Source: Prevotella sp. ne3005 (GTDB taxonomy: Bacteria; Bacteroidota; Bacteroidia; Bacteroidales; Bacteroidaceae). Taken from it: a DNA stretch of 64,000 bases. The stretch covers positions 186,001-250,000 of the forward strand of contig NZ_FOCK01000001.1 in NCBI RefSeq assembly GCF_900110085.1. Reading direction: 5' to 3'. Below the pieces are notes generated by a model. The model worked only from the letters and a program-made list of their open reading frames with translations, was not told where the DNA came from and made no database searches. Both the position numbers and the translations under genes were made by a program. Shown here piece by piece: positions 1-8,300 of the stretch (its first letter is position 1; every line of letters starts with the position of its first letter).

Positions 1-2
1 GC

Positions 3-1814
3 TACCTCTCAGCCGTGATGGGAACCGCCTTCGTCAAAGGTCTGCAGCAGGGTAACCTGAAGACGGGCGTTGGTGCCTGCTCGAAGCACTACCTTGGCTA
101 TGGCGGCGGTGGTGATGCAGAAGAGAAGGAGCTGATGGAGGAGATCCTGTTGCCCCACGAGACGATGATCCGCCTGACGGGTAGCGTGGCCGTGATGCCT
201 GGCTATCATGATGTGCATGGCATCAGATGCGTTGCCAACAGCGAGATTCTTCAGGATATCCTTCGTGGTTATGTGGGCTTCGACGGTATGGTGGTGAGCG
301 ACTATACTGCCATCGACCAGATACCCAATCTGGAGACTTCGGTTGAAAAGGCTGCTGCTGCCATCAATGGTGGCAACGACGTTGACTTCCCCCATGGTGC
401 CGACTATAAGAACCTGCAGGAGGCCATCGACAAGGGGCTGGTCAAGCCTGAGACATTGGAGCGTGCCGTGAAGGATGTGCTGCGCATCAAATTCCGCATG
501 GGACTCTTCGACAAGGATGCCTATCTCTATTCCAAGGAGACAATCAAGCTCGACACCCCTGAGGAGCGCCAGACGGCCTACGACATCGCCACCCAATCGG
601 TGGTGCTCCTCGAGAACAATGGTATCCTACCCTTGGATATCACAAAGCTAAATGCTCAAAGCTCAAAGCTAAATGTTCTTCTCACTGGTCCTAATGCCAA
701 CTCCATCTGGGCCATGTGTGGCGACTACACCTACCCTGCCATGTCGTACTTCTGGAAGCGAGTCGAGGATGTGGCCGATCGCGACAATCCCCATATCGTG
801 AAACTGCTGGAGGCCATGCAGAACCGCAAGCCAGAGGGTGTCAACGTGATGTACTCGCGTGGCTGCGACTGGACTGAAGACATCGAGACCAAATACGGAG
901 AAGTGGGCGATGCCCGTGCCTGGGAGTATTACCTCCTCCACCGTAAGGTAGACTCTGGCGAGAAGGCTGATAAGGCCGAAGCCCTGAAGATGGCCAAGGA
1001 GGCTGATGTGATTATTGCCGCCGTGGGTGAGAACGTGATGCTCTGCGGTGAAAACCGCGACCGTGAGGGACTCCGTCTGCCTGGTAAGCAGGAACAATAT
1101 GTCAATGAACTGTTGAAGACAGGCAAGCCTGTAGTGCTGGTGGTATTCGGAGGTCGTGCCCAGGTCATTTCCGGCATCGCCGAGAAGTGCGCCGCCGTCA
1201 TCCAGGCATGGTATCCTGGCGAGGAAGGCGGTAATGCAGTGGCAGATATCCTCTATGGTAAGGTGTCTCCCTCTGCCAAGCTCTCTGTCAGCTACCCGAA
1301 TGTGGAAATCAACGAGCCCATCTGCTATAACTATAGTGCGGAGAAGGATGCACGCGTAGCATGGCCCTTCGGCTATGGTCTGAGCTACACCACGTTTGAT
1401 TATCAGAACCTGCAGGTGAACAGTGAGGCCAAGACCTCCGACGATTTCGTGGAGCTCACTTTCCAGGTAAAGAATACGGGAGAGGTAAAGGCTGATGAGG
1501 TGGCACAGATCTATCTCTCGCCCACACAGGAGAGCCAGAATATCCGCCCCATCCAGCTGCAGGGCTTTGCCCGTATCTCACTGGAGCCAGGACAGACAAA
1601 GACTGTCACCACCCGCCTCTTTGTAGAGCAGTTCGGATTCTACACCCACAAGGGCGATGTACGCGAGTGGAACATCGAGCCAGGTACGTTCATCGTGAAG
1701 GTGGGCGCCTCTTCGGCCGACATCAAACTCCAGCAGCAGGTTGAACTCAAGGGTAAGGCTACCACCAAGCCCCTGCGCGACCACTATTTCTCAGAAACAA
1801 CTATATCACAATAA
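3..1814 (+). CDS. Glycoside hydrolase family 3 enzyme, 5' end cut by window
   Basis: This is the 3' part of a GH3 beta-glucosidase/beta-xylosidase; its reading frame is open from base 3, so the true start lies outside the window. The visible part begins in the GH3 barrel at the KHYLGYG-type segment. It has the family nucleophile motif VVSDY with Asp at codon 300-302, then the C-terminal alpha/beta sandwich (GENRDREG, WYPGEEGG) and a fibronectin III-like tail starting near the FGYGLSYTTF motif. The linker between the first two domains (ITKLNAQSSKLNV, bases 643-675) is coded by an internal AAGCTAAATGCTCAAAGCTC-type repeat where the family usually has a short basic strand. The esterase gene follows 7 nt downstream, so the two are probably co-transcribed. 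The substrate cannot be read from sequence; beta-glucosides or beta-xylosides are likely. Confidence 0.93.
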   Translation, partial: YLSAVMGTAFVKGLQQGNLKTGVGACSKHYLGYGGGGDAEEKELMEEILLPHETMIRLTGSVAVMPGYHDVHGIRCVANSEILQDILRGYVGFDGMVVSDYTAIDQIPNLETSVEKAAAAINGGNDVDFPHGADYKNLQEAIDKGLVKPETLERAVKDVLRIKFRMGLFDKDAYLYSKETIKLDTPEERQTAYDIATQSVVLLENNGILPLDITKLNAQSSKLNVLLTGPNANSIWAMCGDYTYPAMSYFWKRVEDVADRDNPHIVKLLEAMQNRKPEGVNVMYSRGCDWTEDIETKYGEVGDARAWEYYLLHRKVDSGEKADKAEALKMAKEADVIIAAVGENVMLCGENRDREGLRLPGKQEQYVNELLKTGKPVVLVVFGGRAQVISGIAEKCAAVIQAWYPGEEGGNAVADILYGKVSPSAKLSVSYPNVEINEPICYNYSAEKDARVAWPFGYGLSYTTFDYQNLQVNSEAKTSDDFVELTFQVKNTGEVKADEVAQIYLSPTQESQNIRPIQLQGFARISLEPGQTKTVTTRLFVEQFGFYTHKGDVREWNIEPGTFIVKVGASSADIKLQQQVELKGKATTKPLRDHYFSETTISQ

Positions 1815-1821
1815 AACAGAA

Positions 1822-3606
1822 ATGAAAAAGACATTATTATCAACTATCATGATGTGCATGACTTCAATAGCCATCGCACAGCCAGCAGGCGGATTCGGAG
1901 GACTCCAGGCCCCGCAAGTAAAACTCGAAACATCACAAGAGTTCAAGGACGTGAACTATGCAGGAGACGACCAGGCATACCACACTTGCGACATCTACCT
2001 GCCTAAGCAGGAGAAAGCCACCTACCCCGTAGTGATTCACATCTACGGCAGTGCGTGGTTCAGCAACAGCAGTAAAGGCATGGCCGACCTCGGCACAATC
2101 GTCAATTCACTTCTCAAGGCAGGCTATGCTGTGGTTTGTCCTAACCACCGCAGCAGTATGGATGCCAAGTGGCCTGCCCAGATTCACGACATCCGTGCCG
2201 TCATCCGCTTTGTGCGTGGCGAGGCAGCCAAGTATAAGTTCGACACCCAGTTCATCGCCACCAGCGGTTTCTCATCTGGCGGACACCTGGCCTCTATGGC
2301 AGCTACCACCAGCGGAACCAAGCAAACTAAGGTGGGGACTATTGACATCGACCTCGAAGGCGAGGTGGGCAGCTATCTCAAGGAGAGCAGCGCCGTGAAT
2401 GCAGCCTGCGACTGGAGCGGTCCTATCGACCTCACTGCCATGGATTGTGGTGAAGGTATGAAGATGGGCGAGAACTCACCAGAGGACGTGCTGCTTAATT
2501 CGAAGCTTGCCAAAGAGCCAGACAAATACATCAGTCTGAGTGCCAACCACTATGTAGACCCCAACGATCCTCCCATCATCATCTTCCACGGTGATAAGGA
2601 CAACGTTGTGCCCAACTGTCAGGGTAAGGCTTTCTTTGAGACGCTGAAGGCTGCTGGTGTGAAGACTGAGGCCACCTTCCCTGCAGAGGGAAACCATGGA
2701 GGTCCGGCCATGTACACTGAAGAGAACTTACAGAAGATGGTACACTTCCTGGATGAGGTGCGCACCAATCGTTCACGTATCATCGAGAATGGTGGCACTG
2801 GTCAGTACAAGGCCATCATGAAGGAAGATACCACCCTGCCCGAGCACACCATCTTCGTGCCTCAGGATCTCTCTGCCTTCAGTGCCGAGAAACCTCTGCC
2901 CGTACTCGTATGGGGCAATGGCGCCTGTGCCAACTCTCCGTGGGAGCACATGAACTTCCTCAACGAGATTGCCTCACAGGGTTACATCGTGCTCGCCACG
3001 GGTATCATCCCGATGACCGACGATTGGTACAAGGGTCCGATGTCACGTTCAGAGCAGCAGATTGAGAGCATCGACTGGATCATTGCCCAGAATGCCGATC
3101 CTGCATCACCTTACTATCAGAAGATCGACGTGAAGAATATCTGCGTGGCTGGTATGTCATGTGGCGGATTGCAGACACTCTTCAACTGTGCCGATCCCCG
3201 CATCTCTTGCCTGATGATCTGCAACAGCGGACTCTTCAATCAGCAGAATGCCAATCAGGCTGTGAGCGGCATGCCCATGCCTCCGAAGGAGAAGTTGAAG
3301 GAGATCCACACGCCTATCATGTATCTGCTGGGGGGTGAGACTGATATTGCCTATGGCAATGGTATGGACGACTTCCACCGCATTGATCATGTACCTGCTG
3401 TCGCCACCAATTTCCCCGTAGGTCATGGTGGCACCTATCGCGAGCCGCATGGCGGTGAATTCACCATCGTAGCCCTCGCCTGGCTCAACTGGCAACTGAA
3501 GGGTTGCAAAGAGGCAGCCAAGATGTTCGTAGGCAAGGATTGCGGCATCTCTAAGCGCAACAAGTGGACCATCGAGAAGAATGCCAAGTTCGAAAAGCTG
3601 AAGTAA
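1822..3606 (+). CDS. Secreted two-domain alpha/beta-hydrolase esterase (tandem fusion)
   Basis: A 594-residue protein with a signal peptide (MKKTLLSTIMMCMTSIAIAQ). I chose ATG 1822 because an upstream in-frame start at 1741 would lie inside the GH3 gene and lacks a signal peptide. Two hydrolase domains follow each other. The first (about residues 40-320) resembles the BD-FAE/acetyl-xylan-esterase type, with the nucleophile elbow GFSSGG (Ser151), a GDKD segment and a GNHGG segment carrying the likely His. The second (about 330-590) has HIPVLVWGNG-like opening strands and the elbow GMSCGG (Ser446). Both elbows fit G-x-S-x-G. It lies between GH3 and GH31, 1 nt before the latter, so removal of acyl groups from a hemicellulose is the likely role. 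Which ester each half cuts is not known. Confidence 0.85.
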   Translation: MKKTLLSTIMMCMTSIAIAQPAGGFGGLQAPQVKLETSQEFKDVNYAGDDQAYHTCDIYLPKQEKATYPVVIHIYGSAWFSNSSKGMADLGTIVNSLLKAGYAVVCPNHRSSMDAKWPAQIHDIRAVIRFVRGEAAKYKFDTQFIATSGFSSGGHLASMAATTSGTKQTKVGTIDIDLEGEVGSYLKESSAVNAACDWSGPIDLTAMDCGEGMKMGENSPEDVLLNSKLAKEPDKYISLSANHYVDPNDPPIIIFHGDKDNVVPNCQGKAFFETLKAAGVKTEATFPAEGNHGGPAMYTEENLQKMVHFLDEVRTNRSRIIENGGTGQYKAIMKEDTTLPEHTIFVPQDLSAFSAEKPLPVLVWGNGACANSPWEHMNFLNEIASQGYIVLATGIIPMTDDWYKGPMSRSEQQIESIDWIIAQNADPASPYYQKIDVKNICVAGMSCGGLQTLFNCADPRISCLMICNSGLFNQQNANQAVSGMPMPPKEKLKEIHTPIMYLLGGETDIAYGNGMDDFHRIDHVPAVATNFPVGHGGTYREPHGGEFTIVALAWLNWQLKGCKEAAKMFVGKDCGISKRNKWTIEKNAKFEKLK

Positions 3607-3607
3607 T

Positions 3608-5767
3608 ATGAAGAAGATACACACCATCATTCTGTCGATGGCTTTCTGCCTGAGCGCTGCGGCACAGACGCCCTTCTCTGAGGGGCGCCTCACTGTGACG
3701 CCTCTCTCGCGGAATGCCGTCCGCATCCAGTACGCCAAGGGCGACATCAAGAGCGAGCTTCCAGAATGGATCTATGTCAAGCAAGAACCGTTCAAAAATC
3801 GACAGGATATCTCTGTCGCCATCGATGCCAAGCAGCAAGAGGTTAAAATCTGCAATGCCCAAGGCAAGACCGTCTTCACAGCCACCAACCATCAGTTCAA
3901 GGATGGTGAGGCGACCCTCTCTTTCGTCTCTCCCGACGATGAGTTCCTCTATGGACTCGGGCAGTTCCAGGATGGCTACAGCAACGTGCGCGGTCTCTCC
4001 CGTCGACTCACCCAAGTGAACACCCAGATATCCATCCCCATGCTCATCTCCAGCAAGGGCTACGGCATTCTATGGAACAACTACGGACTGACGGAGTTCA
4101 ATCCCTGCAGCCAGAGTGTCAAGCTTATCAAGCGTGACGGTGCTGGTGCACAGGAAGTGGTGGATGTCACCTCTACGGAAGGAGGCAAGCGCGAGGTACG
4201 TGAGCGCCATATCTTCGAAGCAAGCATCGACATAGCCGAGAGTGGTGACTATGCCCTGCTGCTCGATGTAGGACAGAAGATGGCACGTCGCCACAACCTC
4301 ACCATCGATGGCAATCCCGTCATCGAGATGCAGAACCTATGGCTGCCCCCTACGGCTTCGCAGATAGTCCATCTAGAGGCAGGGCGTCATACTTTAGAGG
4401 CAGAACTCACCAAGGACGATCAGCCCACCCTCTATTATAATAAGGTAGAGAATCAGACCACCTTCCGTTCGCCTGTGGCTGAGGCAGTAGATTATACCGT
4501 CTTCATCGGCACCCCAGACGAGATTATCGCTTCGTATCGTGAACTCACGGGACCCTCTCCGCTGATGCCCGAGTGGGCACTGGGTTATATCCATTGCCGC
4601 GAGCGTTTCCACTCCTCCGATGAGATCCTGCAGACCGCCCGCCGTTTCCGCGACGAGCAGATGCCCCTGAGCGTCATCGTGCAGGACTGGCAGTATTGGG
4701 GGAAATATGGTTGGAACTCCATGCAGTTCGACGAGGAGTTCTACCCTGACCCCAAGGCACTCACTGACAGTCTCCACCAGATGGATGTACGCTTGATGGT
4801 GAGCGTATGGAGTAAGATTGACAAGAACTCCGAGGTAGGTCGCCAGATGGAGCGCGACCAGTATTACATCCCCGAAACCGACTGGATAGACTTCTTTAAT
4901 CCCGAAGCCGCTGCCGCCTACTGGAAGAATTTCCGCGAGCGCCTCGTCCCCTTAGGCATCGACGCCTGGTGGCAGGATGCCACAGAACCAGAGAACGACG
5001 ATCTTGCAGGCCGCCGTGTGAACAATGGCCGCTGGAGTGGCGAACAGGTGCGCAATGTCTATCCCCTGCTCGTCAACAAGACAGTCTATGAGGGACTGAA
5101 AGAAGCTGGTAAGGATCCTGTTATCCTCACCCGCTGCGGATTCCCCGGTATTCAGCGATACGGCTCAGCCATGTGGAGCGGTGATGTGGGCAACGACTGG
5201 GAGACCTTCCGCCGCCAGATTACGGCAGGTCTTGGCATGCAGGCAGCAGGTATCCCCTGGTGGACCTATGATGCAGGCGGATTCTTCCGTCCCCGAGACC
5301 AGTACACCAACCAGGATTACATCGACCGTATGCTCCGCTGGATAGAGACCAGCGTCTACCTGCCCCTGATGCGCGTTCATGGTTATATGAGCAATACCGA
5401 ACCCTGGAACTACGGTCCAGAGGCACAGGCCATCATCACAGAGTGTCTGAAGGAGCGCGAGCGCCTGTTGCCATATATCAAGCAGTGTGCAGAGCGCGTC
5501 TCTAAAGAAGGCTACACGCTGATGCGCCCCCTTGTGTTCGACTTTGCCGACGATCCTGAGGCCCTCAAACAGAAATATGAATATATGTTCGGCCCAGATC
5601 TGCTCATCAGTCCTGTCACCAAACCAGGCGTCACTGAGTGGCAAACCTATCTGCCCAAAAGCAGGAACGGCTGGCGAGAACAACATACAGGACAACACTT
5701 CGAAGGTGGGCAATACGTCACCACCCCTGTGACCAAGGCCCATATTCCAGTGTTCGTTCGTGAGTAA
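3608..5767 (+). CDS. GH31 alpha-glycosidase, probably alpha-xylosidase, short C-terminus
   Basis: A 719-residue secreted enzyme with signal peptide MKKIHTIILSMAFCLSAAAQ; it starts 1 nt after the esterase stop. An N-terminal GH31 beta-sandwich is interrupted by a PA14-like insert (about residues 195-285). The catalytic barrel follows, with the nucleophile in WWQDATEPEND (Asp457) and the acid/base in SGDVGND (Asp526). The PA14 insertion and the WWQDA motif are typical of xyloglucan-type alpha-xylosidases. The protein stops right after the IPVFVRE strand, where the other GH31 of this window continues for roughly 110 more residues (proximal end and distal C-terminal sandwich), so it is short for its type. 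Whether this is natural or a 3' truncation is open. It is last in the GH3-esterase-GH31 run. Confidence 0.9.
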   Translation: MKKIHTIILSMAFCLSAAAQTPFSEGRLTVTPLSRNAVRIQYAKGDIKSELPEWIYVKQEPFKNRQDISVAIDAKQQEVKICNAQGKTVFTATNHQFKDGEATLSFVSPDDEFLYGLGQFQDGYSNVRGLSRRLTQVNTQISIPMLISSKGYGILWNNYGLTEFNPCSQSVKLIKRDGAGAQEVVDVTSTEGGKREVRERHIFEASIDIAESGDYALLLDVGQKMARRHNLTIDGNPVIEMQNLWLPPTASQIVHLEAGRHTLEAELTKDDQPTLYYNKVENQTTFRSPVAEAVDYTVFIGTPDEIIASYRELTGPSPLMPEWALGYIHCRERFHSSDEILQTARRFRDEQMPLSVIVQDWQYWGKYGWNSMQFDEEFYPDPKALTDSLHQMDVRLMVSVWSKIDKNSEVGRQMERDQYYIPETDWIDFFNPEAAAAYWKNFRERLVPLGIDAWWQDATEPENDDLAGRRVNNGRWSGEQVRNVYPLLVNKTVYEGLKEAGKDPVILTRCGFPGIQRYGSAMWSGDVGNDWETFRRQITAGLGMQAAGIPWWTYDAGGFFRPRDQYTNQDYIDRMLRWIETSVYLPLMRVHGYMSNTEPWNYGPEAQAIITECLKERERLLPYIKQCAERVSKEGYTLMRPLVFDFADDPEALKQKYEYMFGPDLLISPVTKPGVTEWQTYLPKSRNGWREQHTGQHFEGGQYVTTPVTKAHIPVFVRE

Positions 5768-5792
5768 ACTAGGAAATGTTGCGTAAGTTTTC

Positions 5793-5806
5793 CGCAACGG
5801 GTTGCG
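5793..5806. promoter_or_regulatory. Imperfect operator-like palindrome
   Basis: CGCAACGGGTTGCG is palindromic except at the centre and shares the GCAAC/GTTGC arms of the perfect palindrome at 5998-6017. A further half site TTGCG lies at 5779-5783. It sits just after the GH31 stop and upstream of a TATTTTTG box at 5852-5859. LacI-family operators typically have a central CG step with symmetric arms. Binding by the adjacent regulator is an inference. Confidence 0.5.
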
Positions 5807-5851
5807 TATAGATTTACTGAATAAGTTGTATATAATTTTAGTTTTTTTGTG

Positions 5852-5859
5852 TATTTTTG
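5852..5859 (+). promoter_or_regulatory. Possible -7 box for the lacI leader transcript
   Basis: TATTTTTG fits TAnnTTTG. No good -33 TTTG sits at the usual 19-21 nt spacing (TTG at 5826 is 23 nt away), so this is a weak candidate. Transcription from here would include the 5863-5905 inverted repeat and the 5948-5979 hairpin. Confidence 0.4.
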
Positions 5860-5904
5860 CAGTGTCAGGATGAACCTTTTATGCAATACGGTTGAGAACC
5901 TGAC

Positions 5905-6093
5905 ATGCAACACAAAAAAATCATATATGTCAGTGAATTCGTTAGATTAGACCATCTACTTGAAAAAGTGGGTGGTCTAAATCATATAATCCGAATGTTG
6001 CGCAACGCGTTGCGCAATATTTTAAGCAACACTTTCGTTATAATGTTACCAAGAATGATTACTTTTGTGGTGTCAATAAAACTAGGAAGGTGA
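5905..6093 (+). CDS. Possible 62-residue leader ORF coupled to lacI-type gene
   Basis: ATG at 5905 opens a 62-codon frame whose TGA (6091-6093) overlaps the GTG start of the LacI gene (6090-6092), the arrangement expected for translational coupling. Its product has no recognisable domain. Against it, the frame runs through a strong hairpin and a perfect operator palindrome, which suggests the DNA is under regulatory rather than coding constraint. It is listed because it could explain how the GTG start, which has no clear independent ribosome site, is used. Confidence 0.2.
   Translation: MQHKKIIYVSEFVRLDHLLEKVGGLNHIIRMLRNALRNILSNTFVIMLPRMITFVVSIKLGR
5948..5979 (+). promoter_or_regulatory. 13-bp RNA hairpin in lacI leader
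   Basis: Left arm 5948-5960 (TAGACCATCTACT) pairs with right arm 5967-5979 (AGTGGGTGGTCTA) over 13 bp with two G-U pairs, around a 6-nt loop TGAAAA. No U-run follows, so it is not a standard terminator. It may be a leader structure or a protein site. A second inverted repeat, TGTCAGG/CCTGACA, lies upstream at 5863-5869/5899-5905. Confidence 0.5.
5998..6017. promoter_or_regulatory. Perfect 20-bp palindromic operator
   Basis: TTGCGCAACGCGTTGCGCAA equals its own reverse complement over all 20 bases. It has a central CG and nested GCGCAACGCGTTGCGC symmetry, as expected for a LacI-family site. It is 43 nt upstream of the TACTTTTG box (6060-6067) that probably drives the regulator gene. Autoregulation, or control of the upstream glycosidase genes, is inferred. 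Confidence 0.7.
6060..6067 (+). promoter_or_regulatory. -7 box of the lacI-type gene
   Basis: TACTTTTG fits TAnnTTTG; transcription would start about 20 nt before the GTG at 6090. A -33 TTTCG at 6034-6038 is a weak match. Confidence 0.45.
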
Positions 6094-7100
6094 AAAAAAG
6101 AATATCTCAACGTGATCTAGCCAAGATTCTCGGGGTTAACGTCTCGACAGTCTCACGTGCGTTGAAAGGTCTTGATGGCGTAAGTTTAGCTTTGAAGCAG
6201 AAGATTCTGAAACTGGCAGAAGAAAACGGCTATCGCCCCAATCCCCTTGCCATGAGTCTGCGGTATGGCAAAACGCGTACCATTGGCGTCATTGTGCCCG
6301 ACATGTCGTTCAGCCACTTCTCCCACATCGTGAAGAGTATTGAGGCTGAAGCACGTAAAGCGGGCTATATGTGTATTGTCACTGATTCTAATGAGCGTTA
6401 TAAGGGTGAGGTGGCCTGCGTCGAGCTATTGGAGGACCTCCATGTGGATGGTATCATCATGTGTCTATCGCAGGAAACGGTTGACTTTGCACATCTGGAA
6501 CAACTGAAAGAGACACACATCCCCGTAGTGCTGTTTGACAGGATTGCCGATATCAACTTATCGTCAGTTACGATTAATGATATAGCCACGGCCTATGAGA
6601 TGACCCTCCACCTCATTGACGGAGGAGCAAGGCGTATTGCCTTCTTGGGGGGACCTAACCAAATGAAGCAGACAGCCGACCGCAAACATGGATACATCAC
6701 AGCCTTACGCGAACGGGGAATCCCAATCAGACGAGAACTGGTAAAATGCGGAGTCGCCACCATCAACTCAGGCCTAAAGGATACATTGGACTTGCTCGAC
6801 ATGACCGAGCCCCCTGATGCCATTCTGGCTACTCACGGACTTTTGGCAGCCTCTGCCTTCCAGACAGTTCGTAGCCGGGGGCTCCGTATGCCGGAAGACA
6901 TTTCTTTGGCAGGCTACATGAGCGAATGGGTGTCGGACATGTATCATCCTCGGGTGACGTTTGTAAAACAAAACTTAAAGGAAATTGGACGGAAGGCCTT
7001 CAGGCTCCTGTACGATCAAATGGAAGGCGACACACTTGTCAAGCATCTGACAGTTGACGCTCATATGGAGATGAGAGAGAGTACATTAAAAGTAACATAA
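6090..7100 (+). CDS. LacI/PurR-family transcriptional regulator
   Basis: A 336-residue repressor-type protein. Residues 1-60 form the LacI helix-turn-helix and hinge (QRDLAKILGVNVSTVSRAL, then NPLAMSLR). The remainder is a periplasmic-binding-protein-like effector domain (IGVIVPDMSFSHFS, VVLFDRI, GGARRIAFLGGP, PDAILATHG). The start is GTG at 6090; no other in-frame start lies nearby before an upstream stop. It follows the GH3-esterase-GH31 run in the same direction after a 322-nt regulatory gap with palindromes, and probably controls that run and itself. The effector is likely a sugar released by those enzymes, but which one cannot be told. Confidence 0.9.
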   Translation: MKKRISQRDLAKILGVNVSTVSRALKGLDGVSLALKQKILKLAEENGYRPNPLAMSLRYGKTRTIGVIVPDMSFSHFSHIVKSIEAEARKAGYMCIVTDSNERYKGEVACVELLEDLHVDGIIMCLSQETVDFAHLEQLKETHIPVVLFDRIADINLSSVTINDIATAYEMTLHLIDGGARRIAFLGGPNQMKQTADRKHGYITALRERGIPIRRELVKCGVATINSGLKDTLDLLDMTEPPDAILATHGLLAASAFQTVRSRGLRMPEDISLAGYMSEWVSDMYHPRVTFVKQNLKEIGRKAFRLLYDQMEGDTLVKHLTVDAHMEMRESTLKVT

Positions 7101-7132
7101 CAGGTGAGGATCATTCGCCTGCCTTCACAAGA

Positions 7133-7231
7133 ATGAAAAGACTGTATAGCTATATTCAGCATTCTTTCTCAGCCAGATTAAACAAGTTGGCTGAAGACGT
7201 GGAGGCAATCTATAAAATGGCACGAGGATGA
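7133..7231 (+). CDS. Small ORF (32 aa) overlapping the oxidoreductase start
   Basis: ATG 7133 opens a 32-codon frame beginning MKRLYSYIQHSF and ending in TGA at 7229-7231, which overlaps the ATG of the next gene (7228-7230) as ATGA. Position, basic amphipathic N-terminus and stop/start overlap suggest a translated, coupled leader. No family is recognised. It could also be the degraded end of a lost gene. Confidence 0.3.
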   Translation: MKRLYSYIQHSFSARLNKLAEDVEAIYKMARG

Positions 7232-8220
7232 CAGATAACAAAATACTGCGTGTCGGTATCATCGGCACAGGATGGATTGCCGAGAAGGCTGCCATCACCT
7301 TGAATGGTTTGACAGTGTGTGAGGCCTATGCTGTGGGGTCGCGCTCACAAGAGAAGGCAGAAGCGTTCGCCCAGAAATGGAACATCGGAAAGGCTTATGG
7401 CTCATATAGTGAGTTGATTGCCGACCCTGACGTAGACTTGGTTTATGTAGGTACGCCCCACTCCCACCATTACGACGTGACCCGTGAGGCCCTGTTGGCA
7501 GGCAAGCCCTGTCTGGTGGAGAAAGCCTTTATGGCCAACCACCGTCAGGCTAAGGAGATCGTTGACATAGCCCGTCAGCAGAAAGTCTTTCTGGCTGAAG
7601 CCATCTGGACACGTTACCAGCCTGTTGTGAAGACGATGCGTGACCTCATCAGCAGCGGACGCATCGGAGAACCCAGGCTCGTAACCGCCACCCTTGGCTA
7701 CTCGATGGGCGACAAACCACGCATCATGCGCCCAGACCTCTGCGGCGGTGCCCTGCTCGACCTCGGTGTCTATGTCCTGAACTTCGTGAGGATGTTCTTC
7801 GATGCCGATATCGTGAGTATGGAGAGCCAATGCGTGAAGTCAAAGACGGGTATGGACCTGACAAATGCCATCAGTCTCGTGCTTGCCGATGGTGTACTCT
7901 GCAACCTGCAGTCGAGTGCCCAGTGCGTGGGCGACAACATCGGTGTGATAGCAGGTACGGAGGGTAACCTGATCATCGACAACGTGAACAATCCGCAACA
8001 GATTACGGTAAATGGCCCCGACCGTACCTATATCGAGACCATCCATGTTCCACAGCAGATTACGGGCTACGAGTATCAATTTCGAGCTTGCCGTCAGGCG
8101 CTCATCGACGGACTTCTGGAGCCTCGGGAGATGCCTTTAAACGAAACGCTTTATATCATGGAGCTGATGGACGGCCTGCGCAAGAAGTGGGACGTACGCT
8201 ATCCTATGGACGAGGAATAA
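7228..8220 (+). CDS. Gfo/Idh/MocA-family NAD(P)-dependent oxidoreductase
   Basis: 330 residues. An N-terminal Rossmann fold (VGIIGTGWIAEKAA, residues 9-22; VGTPHSHHYD) is followed by the alpha/beta C-terminal domain. The common EKP substrate-site motif is VEKAF here, as in the trans-1,2-dihydrodiol dehydrogenase/xylose dehydrogenase branch, with GALLDLGVY as the usual conserved helix start. No signal peptide, so it is cytoplasmic. It lies downstream of a LacI regulator and a glycosidase run, which fits oxidation or inversion of an imported sugar. The exact substrate is unknown. Confidence 0.85.
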   Translation: MTDNKILRVGIIGTGWIAEKAAITLNGLTVCEAYAVGSRSQEKAEAFAQKWNIGKAYGSYSELIADPDVDLVYVGTPHSHHYDVTREALLAGKPCLVEKAFMANHRQAKEIVDIARQQKVFLAEAIWTRYQPVVKTMRDLISSGRIGEPRLVTATLGYSMGDKPRIMRPDLCGGALLDLGVYVLNFVRMFFDADIVSMESQCVKSKTGMDLTNAISLVLADGVLCNLQSSAQCVGDNIGVIAGTEGNLIIDNVNNPQQITVNGPDRTYIETIHVPQQITGYEYQFRACRQALIDGLLEPREMPLNETLYIMELMDGLRKKWDVRYPMDEE

Positions 8221-8244
8221 CAAATAAACACAGAACAATAAAAC

Positions 8245-8300
8245 ATGAAACGTATGTGATCTTCGGCTCGTCGTTCAAGAATATCGTAGGCAGCAAATAG
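8245..8300 (+). pseudogene. Possible gene scar: start and end of a lost gene
   Basis: A typical gene start (AATAAAACATGAAACG, ATG at 8245) runs only four codons to TGA at 8257-8259. In another frame the following bases read TYVIFGSSFKNIVGSK and stop with TAG at 8298-8300, which looks like the natural end of a protein. The simplest reading is an interior deletion that joined start and end. The family is not recognised and chance cannot be excluded. Confidence 0.25.

Larger units (their letters stand above)
5768..6089. other. Gene-free regulatory region upstream of lacI-type gene
   Basis: This 322-nt stretch carries two palindromic operator-like sites, a 13-bp RNA hairpin, two TAnnTTTG boxes and one weak leader ORF (each listed separately). 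A 10-bp direct repeat AAACTAGGAA lies at each end (5766-5775 and 6079-6088); its meaning is unknown. No established gene is visible. Confidence 0.6.

Noticed and set aside
5766..6088. 10-bp AAACTAGGAA direct repeats as a target-site duplication of an inserted element
   Set aside because: The interior has no transposon features and both copies overlap gene boundaries; probably coincidence or a leader motif.
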